Assembly (NCBI RefSeq): GCF_000003815.2
Contig: NC_049995.1
Coordinates: 1,400,183 to 1,464,182 of the forward strand
Source: Branchiostoma floridae
Lineage: Eukaryota > Chordata > Leptocardii > Amphioxiformes > Branchiostomatidae
Direction: 5' to 3'
DNA length: 64,000 bases
Positions 53,701 through 64,000 of the stretch are shown piece after piece. Under the pieces are notes generated by a model, which saw only the letters and a program-made list of their open reading frames with translations, did no database searches and was not told the DNA's origin. Position 1 is the first letter of the stretch. Each line of letters starts with the position of its first letter. The position numbers and the translations under genes are program-made.

Positions 53701-56700
53701 GTACTCTATTTTTTAAGGCTTTAATAGGAAACACCACATTGTTTTCTTTGCCCTAATGACATTGGCCTGGCTGTTTTCTGCAGACCTTTACCATCTCCCT
53801 GACCTTGAATGATAAGACATGGTCAGCTGAGGGGTCGAGTCTGAAGAAGGCCCAGCATGCTGCTGCCTCCAAGGCTCTGGACACCTGCAACCTGCCCTGG
53901 CCCAAACCTAAACCTCCCAGGAACCAGGAACTCACAGGTCACTGTTTACTTCACCTCCCATAGAAGTACTGGTTTTGCTTGTGTTTGTGTGTTTTGCACT
54001 TGCAGGGCTCAAAATACCACCTGCATATGCAGGTTAGTGCAGGTGAAATTGGAGCTGTACAGGTATTTCTGGTGTCTACCTGCACCTAACCTGCACTGGT
54101 CCATGTACTGGGTCATTTAATGTCCTATAATGTAGGTGTATGTGGATTGTTATCAGTTGCATTGACCGTTACCACCTATAAAGTATAAAAGAAAAAAATA
54201 GCAATGGTTCCTGAACAATTTTATTATGATTCGTACTTCCTAAGTTCAGAGTTGTGCAGGTAAAGTTTGTCTGGTGCAGGTAATTTTCAATGTTACCTGC
54301 ACAAGTGCAGGTATGCAGCAAAAGTATTTCGAGCCCTGAGTTGTAACTCAAGGTCCTTGATGGACTTGAATGTAAGAATTTTGGTATCCCAAAGAAACAT
54401 GGTGATTTGGGCCCCCAAGCAGTATTTTCAGGTACTGCAGCATCACTGACTGACACACCCTTGTGTGGTATTCTTCACAGTTTGTCAGCCAAACATTAGA
54501 ACACATTAGAATGGGGGGGAGAAATACCCAATAGGAAGGAGATTGCTTTTAAGGGAAGAAGGAAAGGGAAGGATCACTAACATCTTTGATGGGTAGGGTT
54601 ATGACTTTACAAGATTCACAAGAACTAAAATTTTGTACAGAGGTATCCATATGAGATGTTCAATTTGTTGTTAATGGCATGTTACCGTACACTATACAAG
54701 GATTAGATAGTTGTAGAGTTTTTCATCAATCAGTGACTGTTATTAAAGGTAAGCAAACGTACCTCCAAAGTCATGAGGATTAGGTCATGTAATTGAAGTA
54801 GTTAAACTGTGATTTTTAACACAAAAATTGGACTCACCTATATTTTCGACTGAACACCACGGTGGCCGGCATAGACTTCCTGCAACATATGATCCACTGC
54901 TTAGTGAGTCACGTGTTCTATCTGCGTAACGTGACGTCACGGCAGCAGTGGATTGTTCATTCCTTGACAAAGACTGGTGGTGTTTGGTGAATCCAATTTT
55001 TGTGTTGGAAATTACAGTTAAACTAGTTCAATAATGGTAGAAAATTATGTTTTAGTTTGGATCATTTGATTGTAGGTGGCATGTTTGTTAGACTTGTAAT
55101 CCAACTTGAGTGAATCTCCTGACAGATGGGGATGTTCCAGTTGGTAGCATCACCCCCACCGTGGAGCTGAATGGCCTGGCCATGAGGAGGGGGGAGCCTG
55201 CCATCTACCGGCCCATCGACCCCAAACCTACCATCCCACCACAGTACCGACCTAACTACAACTTCAGAGGAATATACAACCAAAGGTAAACTGGCAAGGC
55301 CTGTCTCTCAGACATATAATGACATGACACAAAATACATTTTCTTCTTATCTGCAACATTGCAAGCTGTCATCTGGAATGTTTTTTGCGAGTACCCAAAT
55401 CAAGCCACTATTTTGCATAGTGTGTTATCCCTGTGCAAATTAGAATCTATGATTATTCAATGCCCATCTTGTGTAATCTCCAAGTCTAAACAGATCTACT
55501 GGGACCATTAAGAAAGTATCCAAAGGGCTAAAAAGTATCCAATTGGCCCCTGCTGCACAAAGTTCAGCCCACTTTACATTACGCTTTTTTACAAAGGCAA
55601 AATTTCCCAGTTCTCAGACTGCATGTGCCTATAGGTCTGCTGGGAGATTACATTTGGTGTTTTTATCACACAATGAACAAGAACAATGGATGCCTTAGCA
55701 TGCTGACACTGTAGGGGTCATTCATGACGTCTCACCATTCACTTTGCTTTTATTTGAACCTGCAGTCGCAAAATTTCTTCTACAGATTTAAGGTTGCATG
55801 TGAATCTTCATGTGCTGGCGTCATTAAGCATTATTGCACTGTTTGTCATATATAGTAAAGTATGTGGCAGAACTAGCCCTTGATAAGATTAAGAATCAGA
55901 GGACTGATGGAAAGGTTGTTGGTAAGCCCTTTATTTTGTGTGCACGGATAGATCTATAGAGTTTAAAATTGTAACATAATGCATAATATACATGTATTGT
56001 TATACCAATTGAAGTTTCCCAAACTTAGGGGTTTTCTGCCCAATTTTTCTAGATGATTTTTTCTAGATTATTCTAAAATACATGAAAATGTGTAGCTTTT
56101 TGGAGCCGAGCAGTGTCATTTTCCCGTTGGCATCATGGTATCTGCATTGTCTGTCAAATCTTGTGAATGGGCGACACTCAAGACAATGGTCTATATCACT
56201 ACACAAACATCACTATTTTCTGTGGAGAACCCGACGCCCCACGAGCATTTTAGAAGACGATTTTCGTGTTAACAAAGCTAATTGCCTATCTTTACCTTGG
56301 TCTAGAAATAGGTTTTGGAGCCATAACAAACAGCACGCGTGCACACGCCCAAGAAATCGGCAGCATGACAGAAAAATAAATGGTTTATTTCAACAATGTT
56401 AGCCATGAAAATAATGTGTGTGTGTTTGTTTGTTTCTCTTCTGGCGTGGGTCTTAAAGTCTTAACAGTGCCCAGAAGACAAAAATTCACCAAGAGAATTG
56501 AGTAAAAATCACGATGCTTCTAATCATAGGATGTTGACAAATCAACACCTCACTAGAAGCAAGGGTGACAAGTTCATACATTCAAAAAGAGACACAGACA
56601 CCTTTTATTTTCAAACAATACTTTATATCTGTTACCTTTAGTTACACAAACAAGTTCTGTGAAGAAGGAATTTTAATTTTGTAAGGCTTAGATGTAGAGT

Positions 56701-59700
56701 ACAATAACAACGCACACAACATTTCTAACTACATTCTAGTGGAGACGGTATCCCAATGTCCCGTCTGACCTTGTGGTCCGACGCCATGTTTGATTTTCCC
56801 TTGGTGCAAAAACAACCCAAACACACAGATTCAACCGTAGTTTTGCAGCAGTTTTCATAAAAAATCAATGTCACTACACCCTTGAAAAAATTATGACGCA
56901 GTGGTTTTTGACAATGTTCTGGTCGCCAAAACACAGGCCAATTTTACCGGGATTTCCCGCGAGTTATCATCAAAAATCGATGCCGCTACACCCTTGAAAA
57001 TGAAGCGATCGTCTTCTGCAACATTTTGGCCGCGTGTGGACCAGATTTGGGGTGGTCATGGTCACAGAAGACAAGTGGTTGCTTTGGCCACATTGCTTAA
57101 TGCGTCTATGGGGGAAAACTCGGGACCAGCCAAAAGCGGTCTACAGGCCGATGGTCGTCTTACGGAAGTTGCTGCTCAAACAGGTTTGACTGTATACACA
57201 GTAGTAACTTCTTTATTGCTTGTGATATTTGCTAGCCTTTGTATGATTTTTTATTTTCCTTTAATTTGTACAGATATCATTATCCCACACCAAAGACCTT
57301 CTATGTGTCCCTGACCATTGGTAACCGGGAGTTCATCGGGGAGGGCCGCACCCGGCAACAGGCCCGACACAATGCCGCTGCCAAGGCACTGAAGGTTCTA
57401 AAGGACGAGCCAATCCCTGAGACTACGGACCCGCCCCAGCCGGCTCCGGATGTACTAGGTCTGGTCATGTCATATACAAAATGTATGTCATAGAAACACT
57501 TCACTGCATCAAGATGAAACATCCAAACACTTAATGATTCCACCTATTATCTCATACCTAAGGCCACACCAATTTAATTTGTTGCTTCTCAGATTTTTTC
57601 AGAAAAATATTGGGGCGGCCGGTCAAAAAAAAAAATTGCAAAAAGTCTGGGGTGAACATATGAGGCTTGTATAACACACAAAAAAGGTTTAATAGTAGTC
57701 AAGTTTTCAGCTTTACATGGCATGATTTATCCCATGAATCTTTGAATTTGATACCACTGTTCTGAATAAAGGGAATTGTTTTTATACTGAAATTAATTAT
57801 GTTGAAGAAATTCAAGAAGCTTGTTGGTTGTTTTCTATCATGTGACTACAAAGAATTTAAAGCTCTCTGATTGGTTTATCAGCAGTATGTGCCCCTGGAA
57901 TGGGTTTATTTTTAACAGGTCTGCAATAGCAAAACCTATATTATTTTTCTTGGGTCTAATTTTTTTTTCCAAATCGGAAAAAAAATGGGTCGGGAAATTC
58001 GAGAAGCAACAAATTAAAGTGCTTTGGTCTAAACTAGTAATATACATATAGCTTACTCTGTAGGACAAGGTGAGGAGAATTCTCACACGATCATGATGAT
58101 ACATCAACGTAAATCTTAATCTATGTGGCAAAGGGCTGATTATGATAGTAAAGATGAAAGTGATCAAAGACAAGGGAAATGAACATGGATATTGATAGTT
58201 AGTAATCCAAACTACAGTCTGAATTTAGAACATGACTGTATCTCATCATTGTTGAATCATTCTCTTATTGGCTGATTGTCTTTCACCTGCAGCCAATGAG
58301 AAAGCAGAGAATTTACTGAAGCCAGAGATCACCTTGGTGTATGAGATTGCTCGGAAGAGGAACATGTCGGTTTCATTTGAGGTAAGGAAGTCAGGAAAGC
58401 AACAGACAGCAAACGTTGATCTTTGAACCATTCTACTGTTGGAAATGGTTCCATTTTGGAAGGTGCTGGAGCAGATAACAGAGACTAAAATGTGATTTGT
58501 GATCCTGGTTGGTTTGTGATGCATGTCGGCTACTCTGTGGTTTTCTACAGTCCTAATTAGAATGCTATCAAGGGCCAGTTCACACAAGAAAAATTTCAGG
58601 TTATACGACAATGACATGTCAAAGTCGTCATTGCAAGGACCCAAAGTTTGTGGTGAAAAATGTTCTATTTCTAGTACTGTGTGAGAGATAATGAGTCCCT
58701 CAACTGGCATTTTGCTTTTTCCTGTCATTGTTGGACAATCCTATCAAATAGCAAGTTTTCTTGCTATTTTGTCCTCTGTCATACTTAGGAAACAAGCTTG
58801 GTAGATTAAACAGCAAACAAAACACAAAAGTACAGGAAGACTGAGGAGAACAGGTCTCACGCGTGGCGTGGGTTCAGAGATTCGCGTGGGAGAAAGCGAC
58901 GGGCGACGCTTTTCTGTTCAGTGTTAGGTTAAAATTTCCTTCTGGGCAAAATTAGCATGTTGGCTTTTCATTGTTTTCTCATTGATAAGTTAAGAGAAAA
59001 AATCTCTAGTTGTAAAGAATATTGACAGAAATTCAAAAGATGATATTTTTGTACCTTATGAATGATATATGTCATTCTTATTGCCCCCTATATGGCATCT
59101 CTTGAAGAACTTACATACAACATCAATGAAACTATGTTTTCATAATGTGCACTCTTTAATGATCAAAGCTACAAACAGTTGTTCACACATCTTGATATCT
59201 ACTAATTGTATTTATTTTACTTAAAAATCAGATATCAGTAGTTTGTCATGTTGATTGGGGATATTTTGTCTCCCAGGTTGTGAAAGAGAGTGGACCTCCC
59301 CACATGAAGACCTTTGTTACCAGCTGTAAAGTTGGAGACTTTGTGGCAGAAGGAGAAGGGAACGGCAAGAAAGTCTCCAAGAAACGGGCAGCCCAGAAGG
59401 TGTTGGAGCAGCTGAAGGTCTTGCCCCTCCTTCACGATGACGGGGGTTCCCGTCAGAATAAACGCTACAACAAGAAGAGGCCCAAGTCTCTGATCAAGGT
59501 GGGCTTGAACTCTTGGATTGAGGCAGATATGAATGAGGTAACTACCAGAACAACTAGTGTGCTTTCTGTGGTGTTGGTGTGTTGATTTTCTGTCATTTCA
59601 TTTGATGTGATGCACGGTTTCATGTTAATGTTATGAACGTATTGTGGATTATCCAATATTATGTGTGTGCTTCTTATTTACTGTGTCTAGGAATTGAAAG

Positions 59701-62700
59701 CACTTCTGCTATAAAGTCTTCTGCTTAGCTCTTAGGGTGAGAGTAAGTGGTGTAGGTCGGGCCCCCAGATGCTTGTTTTGGAACTGCAGGGGCTGGTTTA
59801 ATGTCAGACTTTGAAAGAGAATAACTCAAGAAGGGGTTGACGGATCATCATGATTTTGTTATGTATATAGTTTAAGTGATGCTTCATAAAGTTAAATGTT
59901 AATTATGCAAATAGGAATCTAATTTACATAATCAATGTGGAAATTGTCTAACCCCGTCTGTTTTTTCGGACCGGTGCAAGAAGAGAAGAAAAAACGGTTC
60001 TGTACCGGTGTGATGTACCGGCCCCTACACCTATTCAATGGCATATCATATGGCATAGCATACCTTCCTGACCATTTAGATTTCATACTGAAGGCAACTT
60101 TTTTTTAGTCACGCTCTACTGTAAATACCATGTAAAACTGTACTTTTGATTATTTTGAGCAAACCAATGCAGCTGCTATCTACAGTACAATGGAGGTACC
60201 ATTTTTGCGTCATACCGCCCACCATTTATGTAGCATTAGAAATTATATTTTTATAATATGAAATAAGATCAAAGCTGTTGTTGGTGTGCCAGTTGGTTGT
60301 CTGCTTTACCACCATTGCAATGACTGTGTTCCCAGCTGAATCAGACCAACCCAGACTATGGACAAGGCATCAACCCTGTCAGTCGACTCATCCAGATTCA
60401 GCAGGCCAGGAAGGAGAAGGAACCAGAGTTCTCATTGGTGGCTGAACGGGGACTCCCTCGCCGCCGAGAGTTTGTCATGCAGGTGAGCTTCTGTCCACGT
60501 GAAAGTTTGACAGGGAGTGGAATATTAGTGAGACATGTGGAACAGTTAGGCAGGTGNNNNNNNNNNNNNNNNNNNNNNNNNNNNNNNNNNNNNNNNNNNN
60601 NNNNNNNNNNNNNNNNNNNNNNNNNNNNNNNNNNNNNNNNNNNNNNNNNNNNNNNNNNNNNNNNNNNNNNNNNNNNNNNNNNNNNNNNNNNNNNNNNNNN
60701 NNNNNNNNNNNNNNNNNNNNNNNNNNNNNNNNNNNNNNNNNNNNNNNNNNNNNNNNNNNNNNNNNNNNNNNNNNNNNNNNNNNNNNNNNNNNNATGGATA
60801 TTAGTGAGACATGTGGAACAGTTAGGCAGGGGATGGAATATTAGTGAGACATGTGGAACAGTTAGGCAGGGGTGTAACATTAGTGAGACATGTGGAACAG
60901 TTAGGCAGGGGATGGAATATTAGTGAGACATGTGGGACAGTTAGGCAGGGGTGGAATATTAGTGAGACATGTGGAACAGTTAGGCAGGGGATGGAATATC
61001 AGTGAGACATGTGGGACAGTTAGGCAGGGGTGGAATATTAATGAGACATGTGGAACAGTTAGGCAGGGGTGCAACATTAGTGAGGCATGTGGAACAGTTA
61101 GGCAGGGGATGGAATATTAGTGAGACATGTGGGACAGTAAGGCAGGGGATGGAATGTTAGTGAGACATGTGGAACAGTTAGGCAAGGGATGGAATATTAG
61201 TGAGACATGTGGAACAGTTAGGCAGGGGATGGAATATTAGTGAGACATGTGGAACAGTTAGGCAGGGGTGGAATATTAGTGAGACATGTGAGACAGTTAT
61301 TCAGGTGGTGGAATATTAGTGAGACATGTAGACCAGCTTGCTGGGGTGGAATATTAGTGAGACATGTGGGACAGTAAGGCAGGGGATGGAATGTTAGTGA
61401 GACATGTGGAACAGTTAGGCAGGGGTGGAACATTAGTGAGACATGTGGAACAGTTAGGCAGGGGATGGAATATTAGTGAGACATGTGGGACAGTAAGGCA
61501 GGGGATGGAATATTAGTGAGACATGTGGAACAGTTAGGCAGGGGATGGAATATTAGTGAGACATGTGGGACAGTTAGGCAGGGGATGGAATATTAGTGAG
61601 ACATGTGGAACAGTTAGGCAGGGGATGGAATGTTAGTGAGACACATGGAACAGTTAGTCAGGTGGTGGAATATTAGTGAGACATGTGGAACAGCTAGGCA
61701 GAAGATAATTTTAGCACTTTGAGAGTACTCTGCTGCCAGTGCATACTGTCACAGTACTTATGTCATAAGCAATAAACAATTATGATCTTAGATCATAGTC
61801 CGTAGTCCATGCCATATCAATTTGCATAGGATCCACCGGATGTTGTCTAGTTACAGTCAGAGTTTGTGTTGACAGTGGATGCCTCCACTACACTAGATGG
61901 TAGAGCTTATGTAAATCGTAACAATTCGTTTTGTAAGACAACACCACTGTGTATGTCTTGGATCCCTCCTAGAAGTGTAGCTACACATTGCTCATTGCTC
62001 TATTTTAGGCTCTTTCACCATTTATCTCTGCAATAACCTGAACTGAAGTACAAGTACGTACCCCAACTTTGGCAACAACTTGTAGCAACTTTTCAATATT
62101 TTAAAGTTTGAGAAGTGTGTACTTTATTAAAAAAAATACAGTACATCAAGTGTCTAACACCGAACACACTGCTGATATATCATTATGTATTGTAGGTAAC
62201 AGTCAAAGACAAAGTTTGTACTGGGATTGGTCCCAACAAGAAGTTGGCCAAGCGTAGTGCAGCAGAGGCCATGTTACAGTTGCTCGGATACAGGAACGCC
62301 TTGTCCAATATGCAGCCAGGCAAGCCTGCCCTCAAGACGGGCGACGGTCAGGGTGACGGGCCCGGAAATGGTCGCAAAGTCAAGTTTGTGGATCAAACGG
62401 CGGAGGGTAGGTGTTGGTTTCCACATTTTTGTTGGGTTCCAATATCTTTTTTCATTTACATTTCATGTTCATGGAAGGAGTGGAAAAGCAAATAATAAGT
62501 AAGACAATAGATAACTGTCTAGAAGTGGATGGTAAGATACATGTAAGCCCTCTACTCTACATGGACATGCTGTGTACTGTCTGCCAGGAGGAACCTATAC
62601 ATGAATGTATCAACCATGATCTATACAGAATACAAGGTACTTGACCGACCCGCACATATTTTATTTATGTCATACCATGTTGAAAAACGCTGATTTAATT

Positions 62701-63144
62701 GCCAAACTACTCATAACAAGGATAGAATTTGACACATTGTTCCAACCTGTGCCAGGACTCCGTTTGCTTGCAACGGTGGGCATTGATTTTGTTTTATTTA
62801 ATCGATGGAAGCCTGTGTGATACAACTAAGATGCCTGTGTGATATGGAAAATTATTAATATTACCCGGTCAGGAACACCTACTCAGTGGTTTTATTTGGT
62901 GGTTATAGCAAAGGCCCAGGCGTTATGACACCATATACACCTTGGAGCGGGTCATTAACCCTTAGTTATTGTACAGTTGTATCAGCACTTATTATCGTGT
63001 CAACAGTTAAGGATGGCCATGGTGACAGCCCCTCCATCCTGAGCCGACAGCTGGCACCTGGACTCCTCCCCATGCCACAGGAGATGGTACGGTCCACGGG
63101 GGGCAATGGCATGGGACTGCCAGGAGTAAACATCCCCCAAAGGG
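50736..63144 (+). CDS. STAU: Staufen double-stranded RNA-binding protein (3' end outside window)
   Basis: Ten coding exons: 50736-50898 (exon opens at 50721 after TTGTTGCAG, start in CCACCATGT), 52132-52283, 53784-53937, 55126-55285, 57274-57458, 58293-58381, 59277-59498, 60336-60482, 62196-62406, 63007-63144. Phases agree; 540 codons are visible. After a Pro/Ala-rich leader come dsRBD1 (about 74-145, [35 protein letters not shown]), a partial dsRBD2 ([32 protein letters not shown]), dsRBD3 (about 280-350, [26 protein letters not shown]) and dsRBD4 (about 385-456, [45 protein letters not shown]). The GxGxxKKxAKxxAA signatures are the RNA-contacting loops and helices. Staufen carries and regulates mRNAs on microtubules and in Staufen-mediated decay. 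The C-terminal tubulin-binding region and dsRBD5 should follow beyond the edge. Confidence 0.95.
51297..51488. mobile_element. MITE with GAGGGTCTGCATG ends, copy 2
   Basis: It begins GAGGGTCTGCATG and ends CATGCAGACCCTC. TTCAAA directly flanks it at 51291-51296 and again at 51489-51494, an apparent 6-bp target duplication. Interior blocks match 13157-13364. It lies in Staufen intron 2. Confidence 0.9.
51621..51692 (+). mobile_element. LINE 3' UTR fragment
   Basis: 'gtgcctgcaaagctggtttg', 'ttacgcc' and 'cataccggctatatgatata' match the 3' UTR at 15680-15760 and, in reverse, 34939-35056. It is about 70 bp, 5'-truncated, and lies in a Staufen intron. Confidence 0.6.
54003..54338. mobile_element. 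hAT-like MITE with CAGGGCTC ends
   Basis: It starts CAGGGCTCAAAATACCACCTGCA and ends GTATTTCGAGCCCTG (abridged arms). The interior repeats 'acctgcac' and 'gtgcaggt'. The CAGGGCTC termini are characteristic of a hAT group. I do not see a matching 8-bp duplication. Confidence 0.75.
54800..55024. mobile_element. Foldback MITE family C, copy 2
   Basis: The ends 'agttaaactgtgattttt' and 'aattacagttaaact' plus the interior 'gtgagtcacgtgttctatct' and 'cagcagtggattgttcattc' match the right half of 22871-23270. It is about 225 bp, shorter by the left inner arm, and lies in a Staufen intron 101 bp before exon 4. Confidence 0.85.
55286..57273. other. Staufen intron 4, no gene
   Basis: A 2-kb intron of AT-rich sequence. 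Two related pieces share 'ctacacccttgaaaa' (about 56873 and 56986), and 57100-57196 is a decayed relative of the TACAGTCAAACCTGT MITE. The 137-codon frame at 56901-57314 mixes this repeat with the real exon at 57274 and is not a gene by itself. Confidence 0.55.
59730..60110 (+). repeat. Family A repeat followed by TIR-element fragment
   Basis: 59730-59930 has 'gtggtgtaggtcgggccccc', 'tttggaactgcaggggc' and 'ataactcaagaa' (family A). 59945-60110 has 'tttttcggaccggtgcaaga', 'ggttctgtaccgg' and 'ttcatactgaaggcaacttt', matching the interior of TIR family D. Confidence 0.55.
60525..61700. repeat. 38-40-bp minisatellite in Staufen, about 28 copies plus a gap
   Basis: The unit GGAATATTAGTGAGACATGT + GGAACAGTTAGGCAGGGGAT repeats from about 43 bp after the donor of exon 60336-60482 to about 61700, interrupted by N at 60557-60793. 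The 38-bp variant lacks 'GA' of GGGGAT. Frames of 65-162 codons in it are repeat-derived. Confidence 0.95.
60557..60793. other. Assembly gap (237 N) inside the minisatellite
   Basis: Both sides are the same repeat, so the true length here is unknown. Confidence 0.95.
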
Positions 63145-64000
63145 GTGAGTTTGGCAGTAAACCACTTTTCTCTATTTCTGAAATACAAACATACTGGTGT
63201 GGTATCAGTCAAACACTCAGAGGACACTACTTCATTTCTGTTGTATAAAAGAAAACTAAACTCGGCACAAAAAGTTTGGAATATGAACTTTGGCTGATCA
63301 TATTTCCGTTGTTTTTGCATCAATTTTAATGTGTTATATATCAATAGAAAGCGTGTGTGATTTCCTTTTATATGGTATCAAACTCCTCGTGATTTTGAAT
63401 TCGTGAAAAGAGCACCAGGGTTACTTACGTCAGTGGGTCACGAAAAAAATGTGCCCAAATTTCAATTTTTGTGTTCAACTCTGTATCATCCTGCTTGTAT
63501 GGGTGTGGGTGTCAAGGATTCAATCTATCCTTTTTTCACGTAATCTTTGGTATACAGAACATCCAAGTTTATCTTCAACATTTGAGGAGAGTATATGTGT
63601 ATTTTGGGTGTTGGATGACCGATTCGAAGTGTGGATGCGGCAAGGAGAATGCCACGCCGACTGTCGCACGGATAGAGCGTAACAGCGCGTAGCGCTTGTT
63701 GTGGTGTATGTATGGCTGCCACAGGAAAAACAAGGTACGCTATCATCCCAGACAAGACAACCTCAATACTGTGAGATACAGGGACACCATTCTCCATTCA
63801 GTATTCAGTCGCAATGTCTTACCCCTTCAATATTGGGTCGAATGACATTCTGTAAGATTACACCGCCCGTCCACGCACACAGTCTGCATTGATCCTTGCT
63901 CTGTGTGACGGGCGTTGTAGTCTAACACATGCAGAATTGCATTTGGTCCCCCACACACGCTGACGAGGTATGACATTGCGACTGCATGGAGAATGGTGTC
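63145..64000. other. Start of a Staufen intron, no exon recognised
   Basis: After the strong donor GTGAGT at 63145 no further dsRBD-like exon is seen before the window ends. The 73-90-codon frames near 63450-63800 lack domains and recognisable splice partners. Confidence 0.5.

Noticed and set aside
56901..57314. 137-codon frame as an independent gene or alternative Staufen first exon
   Set aside because: Its first part is a decayed MITE; the coding match begins only at the exon acceptor at 57274, in another frame.

Overview
This is animal nuclear DNA: split genes with consensus GT-AG introns, many miniature transposons, tRNA-derived SINEs, LINE 3' ends, CA microsatellites, minisatellites and four N gaps. 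The exon products resemble vertebrate orthologues closely, and the dense MITE/SINE load fits an invertebrate deuterostome such as a cephalochordate (Branchiostoma). That taxonomic call is inference; no sequence search was possible.

Four genes can be assembled exon by exon, with matching splice phases. (1) 4.3-27.2 kb, + strand: a complete 25-exon CEMIP/KIAA1199-type hyaluronan-binding, secreted G8-domain protein of 1268 codons. (2) 27.9-31.7 kb, - strand: a two-exon AP5S1 (AP-5 adaptor sigma subunit, 193 codons), tail-to-tail with CEMIP. (3) 36.1-48.4 kb, - strand: an eight-exon FBXO16-type F-box protein (362 codons). (4) 50.7 kb to beyond the right edge, + strand: Staufen, ten coding exons with four dsRNA-binding domains; its tubulin-binding region and last dsRBD lie outside the window. 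FBXO16 and Staufen are head-to-head around a 2.3-kb gap. The genes share no obvious pathway (extracellular hyaluronan turnover, endosomal trafficking, ubiquitin ligation, mRNA transport).

The rest is repeats. 1-4.2 kb is minisatellites and interspersed repeats with no gene. 31.75-36.1 kb is intergenic and transposon-rich. Large introns hold SINEs, LINE tails, hAT-like, mariner-like and other terminal-inverted-repeat elements, several of them nested.

The strongest unusual signals are: two seemingly identical 480-bp MITEs at 44.1 and 47.7 kb whose flanking 4-mers are arranged as in a compound transposon; four intronic minisatellites that all lie next to splice sites, one repeating the FBXO16 5' splice site about a dozen times and one supplying the likely branch point of a GC-AG intron; a 42-bp minisatellite enclosed by a perfect 18-bp inverted repeat; and decayed copies of the AP5S1 terminal exon just downstream of the gene.
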